A stretch of DNA of 32,557 bases from Campylobacterales bacterium (GTDB lineage Bacteria; Campylobacterota; Campylobacteria; Campylobacterales; QNZT01). Under the pieces are notes generated by a model. That model was not told the origin of the DNA. It saw only the letters and a list, made by a program, of their open reading frames with translations, and searched no databases. The stretch covers positions 1-32,557 of the forward strand of contig JAMOMC010000105.1 of assembly GCA_027068765.1 (NCBI GenBank), in the 5' to 3' direction. How positions within the stretch are numbered: the stretch's first letter is position 1; each line of letters opens with the position of its first letter. Of the stretch, positions 26,243 through 32,557 are shown one piece after another. A program made the translations under genes and the position numbers.

Positions 26243-27226
26243 ATGAGAGCATTAGCACTATTTAGTGGTGGACTTGACAGTATGTTGGCTATGAAAACTA
26301 TAAGTGATATGGGCATAGAAGTGACTGCACTGCATATGAATACAGGATTTGGTGGTACAAGTGACAAGAGTGACATCATGAGAAGAAGAGCAGAGATTGC
26401 AGGGGCTGAATTTGTAGTTGTAGATATAAGAGAAGAGTATATCCAAAAGATACTGTTTGATCCAAAACATGGGTATGGAAAGTATTTTAATCCTTGTATA
26501 GATTGCCACGGATATATGTTCAAGATTGCCAAAGGGCTTTTATCAAAATATAATGCTTCATTTATAATTACAGGGGAAGTTTTAGGACAACGCCCTATGA
26601 GCCAAAGAGCCGAAGCGATAGCAATAGTAACACATATTGCAGAAGATGAAGAGGGATTAATTCTTCGCCCAATGTCTGCAAAACATATGAAACCTACAAA
26701 AGCTGAACTTGAAGGCTGGGTAGATAGAGAAAAGCTTTATGATATTAAAGGAAGAAGTCGTCAGGTTCAACTTGGTTTAGCTAAAAAGTTTGATTGGGAA
26801 GATTATCAAAGTCCTGGTGGTGGATGTTTATTGACTGAGGGAGCATTTGAACAAAAAATTAAAGATATTGTAGCTTATGGTAAATTTACACTAGAAGATA
26901 TTGACCTTCTTAAAGTTGGAAGACATCTTAGATTAACAGAGGGTGCGAAACTGATAATTGGAAGAGACCAAGAGGAAAATGAAAGATTAGAGAAGATACA
27001 AAACTCTAAATATATGCCAGCTACTGCTTTGGATATACCTGGTCCATTATCTCTTATCTCTAAAGATGCAAGTGAGTCTGATAAAAAACTTGCAGCAAAA
27101 TTGATTTTAACTTATACTAAAACTTCTCCAAGTGAGAGCAGAGATGTTCAGTTTGAAAAAGAGATTATTTCAGCTATTCCATTTGAAAGTAAAAATGCAA
27201 CAAAAGAATTTTTTGTTGTTACATAA
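26243..27226 (+). CDS. PP-loop ATPase, MnmA/ThiI-like predicted tRNA sulfurtransferase
   Basis: A 327-residue protein starting with the ATP-pyrophosphatase P-loop LFSGGLDS (residues 6-13). It has a CxxC pair (NPCIDCHG, C85/C88), GEVLGQRPMSQ at 111-121 resembling the ThiI GxxLGQVASQ motif, and C195 in SPGGGCLLT at a position like the persulfide cysteine of thiolases. The family probably thiolates or otherwise modifies a tRNA base, but I know of no proven substrate. The gene lies 39 bp after dnaG on the same strand, with an AAGG ribosome site, so they may be co-transcribed. Confidence 0.7.
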   Translation: MRALALFSGGLDSMLAMKTISDMGIEVTALHMNTGFGGTSDKSDIMRRRAEIAGAEFVVVDIREEYIQKILFDPKHGYGKYFNPCIDCHGYMFKIAKGLLSKYNASFIITGEVLGQRPMSQRAEAIAIVTHIAEDEEGLILRPMSAKHMKPTKAELEGWVDREKLYDIKGRSRQVQLGLAKKFDWEDYQSPGGGCLLTEGAFEQKIKDIVAYGKFTLEDIDLLKVGRHLRLTEGAKLIIGRDQEENERLEKIQNSKYMPATALDIPGPLSLISKDASESDKKLAAKLILTYTKTSPSESRDVQFEKEIISAIPFESKNATKEFFVVT

Positions 27227-27245
27227 AGGGGATTAAGAATTAATA

Positions 27246-27326
27246 ATGGATTATTCAAAAGAAACTTTGGAAATGGTAAAAGAAATAGACCTATACAACA
27301 TACTTAGTTTGAAATTAAATTTTTAA
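27246..27326 (+). CDS. Possible 26-residue ORF downstream of the PP-loop gene
   Basis: A short frame from ATG 27246 encodes MDYSKETLEMVKEIDLYNIL plus six residues. Its end overlaps the 3' end of the convergent purN by 12 bp. The nearest AGGGGA is about 14 nt upstream, too far for a good ribosome site. The amphipathic, well-formed peptide could be the 5' remnant of a lost gene or a real small protein; I do not recognise it. Confidence 0.25.
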   Translation: MDYSKETLEMVKEIDLYNILSLKLNF

Positions 27327-27887
27327 AACTTTTAATACTGCTTTGTAGTAGATTTCATGTTCACACTCATGGATTTTGCTTTTAAAGTTATCAAAATCCA
27401 TCTCTTTTTTATCAAAACATCTCTGCATAATAATCTCTCCTGCATCAATCTCACTAACTACATCATGGACACTAACTCCAGCAACTTTCATATCTGAGTC
27501 AAAACTTCTCTCTAGTGCATTAGCTCCTTTAAAAAGTGGCAAAAGTGATGGGTGGATGTTGATAGCTTTTATCTCGTTTGTAAAAATTGGGGTTAAAATC
27601 CTCATAAATCCTGCCAAAACTGTTAAATTGACTTCTAGATTTTTAATCGTTTCAACTAGCTTTGTGTCAAACTCTTCTCTACTTTTAAATGTTTTATGGT
27701 TTAAGATTATCGTATCTACTCCTAAGTTCTTGGCTTTTTGTATCCCTTTTGCATCTGGGTTATTTGTGATAGCTGAGACAACTTCTACTTGAAAAGATTT
27801 AAAACTCTTTTTATGAAGTTTTTTTAAAAGATTTTCTAAATTGCTACCCTCTCCACTAAAAAGTATAACGATTTTTTTTATAAGCAT
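27315..27887 (-). CDS. purN: Phosphoribosylglycinamide formyltransferase PurN
   Basis: A 190-residue GAR transformylase of purine synthesis that uses 10-formyl-THF. Motifs are ILFSGEGSNLENLL (phosphate loop), LAGFMRIL, the catalytic NIHPSLLP block (Asn and His) and GVSVHDVVSEIDAGEIIMQ (catalytic Asp). Length is normal. It overlaps the upstream nnr gene by 10 bp and is therefore probably translated from the same mRNA. Confidence 0.95.
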   Translation of the reverse strand: MLIKKIVILFSGEGSNLENLLKKLHKKSFKSFQVEVVSAITNNPDAKGIQKAKNLGVDTIILNHKTFKSREEFDTKLVETIKNLEVNLTVLAGFMRILTPIFTNEIKAINIHPSLLPLFKGANALERSFDSDMKVAGVSVHDVVSEIDAGEIIMQRCFDKKEMDFDNFKSKIHECEHEIYYKAVLKVLKI

Positions 27888-29269
27888 TTTACACCCTCTA
27901 TCAACTCTTGTGAGCTAAGTGCATAAGAGTTTTTCTTGAAACTTCTAGCTGAAAATGCATGAGCCAATGAACCAGTAATCGCCGCTTGAAGAGGATTTAT
28001 ATGTTGTGCTAAAAGTGAACCTATAAGTCCAGCTAAAACATCTCCGCTTCCCCCTTTGCTAAGTGCATTTGTGCCAAATCTTTGGATAAATATCGTATCA
28101 TTTTTACAAATAAGTGTATTTGCTCCTTTTAAAACAGTTACAATTTCTGGGTATTTTTTACTAAAAAGCCTAATATATTTAAATCTGTTTTTTTGAATCT
28201 CTTGCACACTAACATCTGCGATATTTGTCATTTTTAACAAAGATGCAAACTCTTTTGGATGTGGAGTTAAGACAAGATCTCTCTTTTTTTCCAAAACTTC
28301 TATCAATATATCTTGATAAAAAAGATCTGCATCTATAACCATTGGCTTATCGTGAAATAGAAGAAACTTTGATAAACACTCATCATCAAACTGATTTCCA
28401 AGCCCCATTCCGATACAAAGTGCTGTAAAGTTATGAGGTAAAGTTGTGCTACTCATAAGTTCATAAGGCACGATATAAGGCTCATTTTCTACAACCGTTA
28501 CAAGACCTGCTCCAAAAGCATAGGCTGCATGTGCTGTTATGACTCCTGCACCTTGTTTTTTCCCTGCTACTACTGAGAGATGCCCAAAATCACCTTTGTG
28601 AGTGTTTTTTTCTCTTCTATGTGGAAGATGCATATCTCTTTTTTCAAGAAGATAAGTTTTAGTACTCTCTTTATAAAGTTTATGGCTAACTCCAAGATCT
28701 GCACATATAATACGGCCTGTAAAATTTTTAGCACAATCACTAAAAAGAGCTTCTTTAAATGCCCCCATAGTCACAGTAATATCAGAGATAAAAGCATTTT
28801 TCTTTATATCTCCATCAATATCTATACCACTTGGAATATCACAAGCAATCTTATAAGCTTTTTGCTCATTTAGTCTATCTATAATCTCTACACTCTTTGC
28901 ATCTAACTCTCTTTTTAATCCTGAACCAAAGATACAATCTACAATCACATCAGCTTTACAAGGCTTATCTATCTCTTTTACACCTATGCATCTTGCTCTT
29001 TTTAGTTGGAGTTTTGCCATTTTTGATTTTGCACCAAAAGGTAGATATAAAAAAACTTTTTTGTACTTTTTATAAATCATACGAGAGAGTGCTATACCAT
29101 CTGCTCCGTTATTTCCAGGACCTGAGACTATTAAGATCGATTTTGCTTTTTTTGGTAAAGCATCTTTTAATCCAATCGCAGCATTTTCCATAAGTATATC
29201 TTCAGTTAAAAGATATTTGTCATAGCATTTTTGGTCAAGTTTTAAGACTTCTCTATATACAGATTTCAT
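27878..29269 (-). CDS. nnr: Bifunctional NAD(P)HX epimerase / ADP-dependent NAD(P)HX dehydratase
   Basis: A 463-residue metabolite-repair enzyme restoring damaged NAD(P)H hydrates. The N-terminal epimerase (YjeF_N, about 1-205) has LMENAAIGL-type start residues, SGPGNNGADGIALSR and DIPSGIDIDG. The C-terminal ribokinase-like dehydratase (about 215-463) has HKGDFGHLSVVAG, LTPHPKEF, VLKGANTLI and GGSGDVLAG with the catalytic Asp. Both halves are intact. The ATG at 29269 has no ribosome site; an extended -10-like TGCTATCGT ends 7 nt upstream, so the mRNA may be leaderless. Confidence 0.93.
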   Translation of the reverse strand: MKSVYREVLKLDQKCYDKYLLTEDILMENAAIGLKDALPKKAKSILIVSGPGNNGADGIALSRMIYKKYKKVFLYLPFGAKSKMAKLQLKRARCIGVKEIDKPCKADVIVDCIFGSGLKRELDAKSVEIIDRLNEQKAYKIACDIPSGIDIDGDIKKNAFISDITVTMGAFKEALFSDCAKNFTGRIICADLGVSHKLYKESTKTYLLEKRDMHLPHRREKNTHKGDFGHLSVVAGKKQGAGVITAHAAYAFGAGLVTVVENEPYIVPYELMSSTTLPHNFTALCIGMGLGNQFDDECLSKFLLFHDKPMVIDADLFYQDILIEVLEKKRDLVLTPHPKEFASLLKMTNIADVSVQEIQKNRFKYIRLFSKKYPEIVTVLKGANTLICKNDTIFIQRFGTNALSKGGSGDVLAGLIGSLLAQHINPLQAAITGSLAHAFSARSFKKNSYALSSQELIEGVKCL

Positions 29270-29306
29270 GTTTATAACGATAGCAAATAGTTTCTTTTGA
29301 TTTAGA

Positions 29307-29312
29307 TATAAT
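29307..29312 (+). promoter_or_regulatory. -10 box (TATAAT) before the membrane protein gene; leaderless mRNA likely
   Basis: AGATATAATAA places TATAAT exactly 7 nt before the ATG at 29320, the same spacing as at dnaG. The intervening bases AACCATT hold no ribosome site. It shares the 50-bp divergent region with the nnr start. Confidence 0.5.
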
Positions 29313-29319
29313 AACCATT

Positions 29320-30369
29320 ATGAGAGTATTTTTAAAAATTATTGCATTTTTTGTGTTACTTTTATCTATATTTATGATTTATGATAGATATGATTTAAAA
29401 CAAAAAGCACATTTTGAAGCACTAAAACAGATAGATCCATTACCTGAAACTTTGCAACTTGTTGAAAAAGAGAGATATTTGGAAGCTTATGAGTATTTGC
29501 GGTTTTTTATGAATTATGATTATGTGAAAAATGACCCAAAAGCCCTAGAACTTTTTGAGTTAATCTCAAAGATAAGAGAGTCCAATGCTTATAAAGGGCA
29601 GAAGATTTATGAGGGTGTGATGTATGGCAAAAGTGATGAGACGATAGGACAAGTTTCAGCTGGAGTTAGTGACTTTTTTCTCTTTGGAGATTTGCGGGAC
29701 TTGGTGATTGAGGGGTATCATCACTATAAAGGTGAAAAAGTTGATGAAGTGCTGGTTGGTCTCTCTAGCATAGGTGTTATAGCAACTGGAGCTACTATGT
29801 TTAGTGCTGGAAGTTCTGCTCCTGTAAAAGGTGGAGTTACTACTTTGAAATTTATTAGAAAAAGTGGCAAGATGCCTAAATGGCTAGAAAAATTTATAAT
29901 AAGATCTGCCAAAGAGGTCAAAAAAACAAGAGATATCAAACCTGTAAAAAGTTTTTTTGAAGATATCTATATAGCAACTAAAGCAACTAGCTTCAACACA
30001 ACAATGAAACTCTTAAACAAAGCCCCAAACAAAAAAGCTTTTCACAACTCTTTGGGCTTTGCTAAAACATTTAAAAAAGATAGTGGAGCAGTTTTGAAGA
30101 TACTTGGTGATGATGCGACAATTTACTATCGATTACTAAAAGATAAAACAAGTAAAAAGACATTTTTAAAAGCTTCAACTTATGGAAAAGTAGGTATCAA
30201 AAGATTGGCAAAAATGGGTGAAAAGGGATTTTTAAAAAGTCTAAAAGCTCCTGTTAAAGTCTCAAGATTGACAAAGATTTTTAACAAAAATGCTATAGAT
30301 ACATTAAATAAAATCCCAGATACTCTCTTTTTTGTTTTGGGGCTTGTTGCTTTGGTTGTGCTTGTTTAA
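29320..30369 (+). CDS. Uncharacterised membrane-anchored protein with glycine-rich hydrophobic core
   Basis: A 349-residue protein with an N-terminal hydrophobic segment (about 5-21) and a charged region. A GLSSIGVIATGATMFSAGSS hydrophobic stretch lies near 148-167, then a long very basic region (many K, few acidic residues), then a C-terminal hydrophobic segment TLFFVLGLVALVVLV. The FGDLRDLVIEG...GEKVDEVLVGL pattern recalls, from memory, a family of proteobacterial hypothetical proteins without a name. It is probably inner-membrane anchored at both ends; function unknown. Its last 77 bp occur again at 32139-32215. The start is set by the TATAAT 7 nt upstream. Confidence 0.7.
   Translation: MRVFLKIIAFFVLLLSIFMIYDRYDLKQKAHFEALKQIDPLPETLQLVEKERYLEAYEYLRFFMNYDYVKNDPKALELFELISKIRESNAYKGQKIYEGVMYGKSDETIGQVSAGVSDFFLFGDLRDLVIEGYHHYKGEKVDEVLVGLSSIGVIATGATMFSAGSSAPVKGGVTTLKFIRKSGKMPKWLEKFIIRSAKEVKKTRDIKPVKSFFEDIYIATKATSFNTTMKLLNKAPNKKAFHNSLGFAKTFKKDSGAVLKILGDDATIYYRLLKDKTSKKTFLKASTYGKVGIKRLAKMGEKGFLKSLKAPVKVSRLTKIFNKNAIDTLNKIPDTLFFVLGLVALVVLV
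30292..30368 (+). repeat. 77-bp direct repeat, copy 1 (3' end of membrane-protein gene)
   Basis: Matches 32139-32215 at 74 of 77 positions, with the last 54 bp (30315-30368) identical. It covers the final 25 codons of the membrane-protein gene up to the stop. Together with copy 2 it brackets the toxin-antitoxin/Fic module. Confidence 0.95.
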
Positions 30370-30375
30370 TCTATT

Positions 30376-30633
30376 TTATTTATAGTGATATTTACATGAA
30401 ATAATAATAAGTTGATTATTTTCAATTTTATAAACAAGTCTATGTTCATCAGTGATTCTTTTTGACCAGTAACCTTTAAGATTATTTTTCAATGGTTCAG
30501 GCTTACCTATGCCTGAAAACGGGTCTCTGAGAGTCTCTTTTATAAGCCTTTGTATTCTTTTAAAAACTTTTTTATCTTTTGTTTGCCATTCATTATAATC
30601 TATCCAACTCTGCTCAACAAAAGAGATAATCAT
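30376..30633 (-). CDS. yoeB: YoeB/Txe-family mRNA interferase toxin
   Basis: An 85-residue RelE-superfamily ribosome-dependent endoribonuclease. It aligns along its whole length with E. coli YoeB as remembered: SWIDYNEWQTKDKK, GIGKPEPLKNNLKGYWSKRI, DEHRLVY and the C-terminal KYHYK. The catalytic residues fall on the E. coli numbers E46, R65 and H83. One extra Lys follows the terminal Tyr. The start is 3 nt after the antitoxin stop, the normal order for this family. It ends 6 bp from the convergent membrane-protein gene. Confidence 0.93.
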   Translation of the reverse strand: MIISFVEQSWIDYNEWQTKDKKVFKRIQRLIKETLRDPFSGIGKPEPLKNNLKGYWSKRITDEHRLVYKIENNQLIIISCKYHYK

Positions 30634-30636
30634 AAA

Positions 30637-30855
30637 CTAAATCTCTTCAAGACTTTTGTGTATAAGCTTTGATTTATTAACTTCTGCTATCGCTTTTTCT
30701 AGAACTTCTCTATTTTTTGGTGAACTGTTAAGATAATCTGTATCATCAAACTCTTTGATAATAATATCTACTTTTGCATCACGAAATTGTTTTTTAATCA
30801 TCTCTAAAAACTCTATTGTTAACTCACTGGTAGTGGTATGATAAATAGTTTGCAT
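30637..30855 (-). CDS. Antitoxin partner of YoeB, atypical N-terminal half
   Basis: About 72 residues from the ATG at 30855, which has GGAG 6 nt upstream; an in-frame ATG at 30867 overlaps that ribosome site and is less likely. The C-terminal half (YLNSSPKNREVLEKAIAEV) matches the YefM toxin-binding tail (YLLRSPANARRLMDSI). The N-terminal half (MQTIYHTTTSELTIEFLEMI) is not the Phd/YefM DNA-binding fold pattern. It should bind and neutralise the YoeB toxin and may autorepress the operon. Confidence 0.8.
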   Translation of the reverse strand: MQTIYHTTTSELTIEFLEMIKKQFRDAKVDIIIKEFDDTDYLNSSPKNREVLEKAIAEVNKSKLIHKSLEEI

Positions 30856-30884
30856 GAACAACTCCATTTAATTTTATTATGATT

Positions 30885-30890
30885 ATTGTA
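30885..30890 (-). promoter_or_regulatory. -10 box (TACAAT) of the toxin-antitoxin operon
   Basis: On the - strand TAGATACAATAA lies about 30 nt upstream of the antitoxin ATG, matching the element before ilvD over 16 nt. The RNA start is expected near 30878. Confidence 0.45.
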
Positions 30891-30978
30891 TCTAAAAACT
30901 AAATTATATACAAAAATACTTTTTTATCTTTAAGGTGGCTCTTGTTTAAGGGCATTTCTAAAAATTAAAATAGGCATG

Positions 30979-30984
30979 TATAAT
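30979..30984 (+). promoter_or_regulatory. -10 box (TATAAT) upstream of the remnant ORF and fic
   Basis: ATGTATAATAA in the 30868-31043 gap gives a perfect TATAAT preceded by TG. Transcription from about 30991 would run through the start-less remnant at 31044 and into fic. The rest of this gap is AT-rich with no gene visible. Confidence 0.45.
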
Positions 30985-31043
30985 AAATTAATTATTCTTA
31001 TTTAGCTAAAATGTAAAACAAAAAAATAATTAAGGATAATATC

Positions 31044-31136
31044 ATCAATTTTACTCAATATCATTTAAAATATTATTCTCATTTATTAACACTAGATGAA
31101 GACCATTTTAAAATGAAGTCGATGTTTGATGAGTAA
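31044..31136 (+). pseudogene. 5' remnant of a probable SNF2-type helicase gene, start codon lost
   Basis: An open frame of 30 codons begins with ATC, 7 nt after a clean AAGGA ribosome site (31032-31036), where an ATG would be expected. The peptide NFTQYHLKYYSHLLTL resembles, from memory, the N-terminus of large SNF2/DEAD-type helicases (FTxYHxKYYAxELT). It runs to TAA at 31134-31136, overlapping the fic start by 8 bp. The rest of the helicase is absent, pointing to a deletion that joined the remnant to fic. Confidence 0.4.
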
Positions 31137-32109
31137 CTATAAGCCACCCTACACAATCACCTCAAATATTCTAAAGCTTGTTAGTGAGATTAGTGAATTA
31201 ATATCTGATATTAAATATATAGACAAAACATACAGCACATTATCACTTCGTAAAAAAAATAGAATCAAATCTATCACAGGAACACTTCAAATAGAGGGAA
31301 ATACCTTTAATGAAGCCAAAGTTACAAGTGTAATAAATGGCAAAACAGTACTAGGAACTATGAGGGAGATAGAAGAGGTAAAAGGGGCGATAAAAGCTTA
31401 TGATTATATAGACAAATATAACTATAAAGATGAAAAATATTTGCTAGAAGCTCATAAAAATTTGATGAATAATTTACTTGAAAATGCAGGAGCTTATAGA
31501 GATAGTAATGTAGGAGTAGGAGGAAAAGATGGAGTTACCCATGTAGCACCTCCACCAAATATGGTTCCTGTACTTATGGAGAGTCTATTTGATTGGTTAA
31601 AAACTACTGATGAACATCTACTTATAGTTAGTTGTATATTTCATTATGAATTTGAGTTTATTCATCCATTTAGTGATGGAAATGGTAGGATTGGAAGACT
31701 TTGGCAAAGTGTAATTTTAAAATCATTCAGAGATTTTTTTAGCTTTATACCAATAGAGAGTATGGTTAGAGATAACCAACAAAAATATTATAAGGCTTTA
31801 GAAGATGCGGGAAGTATGGGAGAGAGTACTCCTTTTATAGAATTTATGCTAGATATAATCAGAAAAACACTACAAGAATATATAAAAGATAGTAAAAAAA
31901 GTGACCAAAAAAGTGACCAAAAAAGTGACCAAAAAATTCTTCTTTTAATTAAAAAAAATAATAAAATTACAATCAAAGAGTTATGCGATAAAACAGCTTT
32001 AAGCCAATCAGGTATCAAAAAAATCATTAAAAACCTAAAAGATGAAGAAAGACTTGTAAGAGTAGGTAGTTTAAAAGGTGGACATTGGGAGATTATAAAT
32101 GAAATTTAA
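31129..32109 (+). CDS. Fic-domain protein (class II) with C-terminal winged helix
   Basis: About 326 residues from ATG 31129 (a TTG lies one codon upstream). The Fic core carries HPFSDGNGRIGR at 179-190, with catalytic H179, and transfers AMP or another nucleotide moiety to protein hydroxyls. The inhibitory-helix motif [S/T]xxxE[G/N] is present before the core as TLQIEG (52-57, E56), so the enzyme is of the N-terminally self-inhibited class. After residue 268 a winged-helix segment follows (ITIKELCDKTALSQSGIKKI), joined by a KSDQ repeat linker encoded by three 12-bp repeats. The target is unknown; transcriptional self-control through the winged helix is possible. Confidence 0.9.
   Translation: MSNYKPPYTITSNILKLVSEISELISDIKYIDKTYSTLSLRKKNRIKSITGTLQIEGNTFNEAKVTSVINGKTVLGTMREIEEVKGAIKAYDYIDKYNYKDEKYLLEAHKNLMNNLLENAGAYRDSNVGVGGKDGVTHVAPPPNMVPVLMESLFDWLKTTDEHLLIVSCIFHYEFEFIHPFSDGNGRIGRLWQSVILKSFRDFFSFIPIESMVRDNQQKYYKALEDAGSMGESTPFIEFMLDIIRKTLQEYIKDSKKSDQKSDQKSDQKILLLIKKNNKITIKELCDKTALSQSGIKKIIKNLKDEERLVRVGSLKGGHWEIINEI
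31901..31936 (+). repeat. Three perfect 12-bp tandem repeats in fic
   Basis: GTGACCAAAAAA is repeated three times without change, encoding the linker SDQK-SDQK-SDQK between the Fic core and the winged helix. Because the unit is 12 bp, copy-number changes would alter linker length without breaking the frame. Confidence 0.95.
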
Positions 32110-32120
32110 TGAAAAAATAA

Positions 32121-32216
32121 AAAATAAAAGATAAAAAAGCTATAAATGCATTAAATAAAACCCCAGATACTCTCTTTTTTGTTTTGGGGCTTGTTGCTTT
32201 GGTTGTGCTTGTTTAG
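32121..32216 (+). pseudogene. Fragment of a second copy of the membrane-protein gene 3' end
   Basis: The frame from 32121 ends AINALNKTPDTLFFVLGL plus seven residues and TAG, matching the C-terminus of the 29320 gene product except for two D/N-and-T/A-type changes and one I/T change. A stop codon lies just upstream (32118-32120) and no start codon is available, so it cannot be a complete gene. The six codons before the clear repeat still resemble the parent at protein level (KI-x-x-K), suggesting an older, decayed paralogue. Confidence 0.7.
32139..32215 (+). repeat. 77-bp direct repeat, copy 2
   Basis: Partner of 30292-30368, differing at 3 positions, all in the first 23 bp. The last 54 bp (32162-32215) are identical to copy 1. 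It starts 29 bp after the fic stop. Confidence 0.95.
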
Positions 32217-32307
32217 GTTGTTTTGTATAAAAGAGATATTTATAACTCTTAGTTTTATCATCTTTATTAGGTTTAAGCTACCCCATTGTTTTTGACAAAA
32301 TCAAAGG

Positions 32308-32557
32308 TTATATCTCAAGCTTTATCTTACCCGTCACATAGTTGTGAACCAATGCCTGAATAATGTTCTGATAAGGGATACTGACATCTTTTGCTTTTTG
32401 TTTGATGATTCGTAAATCTTTCTCTTTTAATTTTATGCTGATTTGCTTTTTATTATCTTGTAGGTCAAGTGTCTGTTTTGCACTACTTTGTAACATATCC
32501 AATCTCTCTTGACTTGGTTTTTCAAAAAAGACATCACTGCTTTCAATAGCCTCTATC
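32308..32557 (-). CDS. CopG/BrnA-like antitoxin (5' truncated by window end)
   Basis: The frame is open to the window edge, so the start lies beyond 32557; a TTG at 32502 is probably internal. The visible 83 residues include DVFFEKPSQERLDML and the ribbon-helix-helix-like QISIKLKEKDLRIIKQKAKD followed by SIPYQNIIQALVHNYVTGKI. This is the pattern of CopG-family antitoxins that bind their own promoter. A toxin gene would be expected on the - strand just upstream, outside the window; none is seen downstream. Confidence 0.65.
   Translation of the reverse strand, partial: IEAIESSDVFFEKPSQERLDMLQSSAKQTLDLQDNKKQISIKLKEKDLRIIKQKAKDVSIPYQNIIQALVHNYVTGKIKLEI

Noticed and set aside
27376-27792. 138-codon + strand frame within purN
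   Set aside because: Antisense shadow of purN; Ser/Leu-rich with no ribosome site or motif.
31901-31936. Possible start of a CRISPR-like array
   Set aside because: Three 12-bp units are directly adjacent without spacers and encode an in-frame linker in fic.
32216-32307. A gene or attachment site right after the second repeat copy
   Set aside because: No open frame, tRNA or integrase gene is visible; only a loose similarity to the sequence after the first copy.

Overview
The window looks like a chromosomal segment of a Campylobacterota member, probably of the Sulfurimonas/Sulfurovum/Arcobacter type. The evidence is strongly AT-rich DNA, tightly packed and overlapping genes, AAGGA-type ribosome sites, TATAAT-type -10 boxes without an obvious -35, and housekeeping genes of that flavour (dnaG, ilvD, moeA/moaE/moaD, purN, a fused nnr). 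This assignment is an inference; no rRNA, tRNA or CRISPR array was seen.

Region 1 (about 1-19495, all + strand) is a surface-polysaccharide / ulosonic-acid locus. It opens with the tail of a beta-propeller (BNR-type) protein and a hexapeptide acyltransferase. After a 161-bp AT-rich gap comes an iron alcohol dehydrogenase/aminotransferase pair that looks like KdnB-KdnA (8-amino-8-deoxy-Kdo synthesis). Next are a cytidylyltransferase-like/PseG-like fusion, an SpsF-type cytidylyltransferase and a NeuB-family synthase with a SAF domain. They are followed by a putative transferase, a Wzx-type flippase, and a three-part protein: DRE-TIM pyruvate aldolase + middle domain + CMP-Kdo-synthetase-like domain. 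A HAD phosphatase, a second putative surface-carbohydrate transferase, a second DegT aminotransferase, a GT2, a Wzy-like polymerase and a GT4 complete the locus. Most genes abut or overlap, so they are probably co-transcribed; an internal promoter candidate precedes the second aminotransferase. The set implies synthesis, CMP-activation, transfer, flipping and polymerisation of a glycan containing an unusual 2-keto-3-deoxy sugar acid, possibly aminated at C8.

Region 2 (about 19506-29269) is housekeeping. On the - strand, DUF945-like protein, ilvD, moaD, moaE and moeA run in that order, with ilvD having its own promoter candidate. On the + strand are dnaG and a PP-loop ATPase with ThiI/MnmA-like motifs. 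On the - strand are nnr (NAD(P)HX epimerase/dehydratase) and purN.

Region 3 (about 29320-32557) is accessory. An uncharacterised membrane-anchored protein is followed by a YoeB-type toxin with an atypical antitoxin, the start-less remnant of a probable helicase gene, and a Fic protein with a winged-helix tail. After these comes a second, in-frame copy of the last 77 bp of the membrane-protein gene. A 5'-truncated CopG-like antitoxin gene closes the window. The 77-bp direct repeats bracket the toxin/Fic module and suggest insertion or recombination at the 3' end of the membrane-protein gene.
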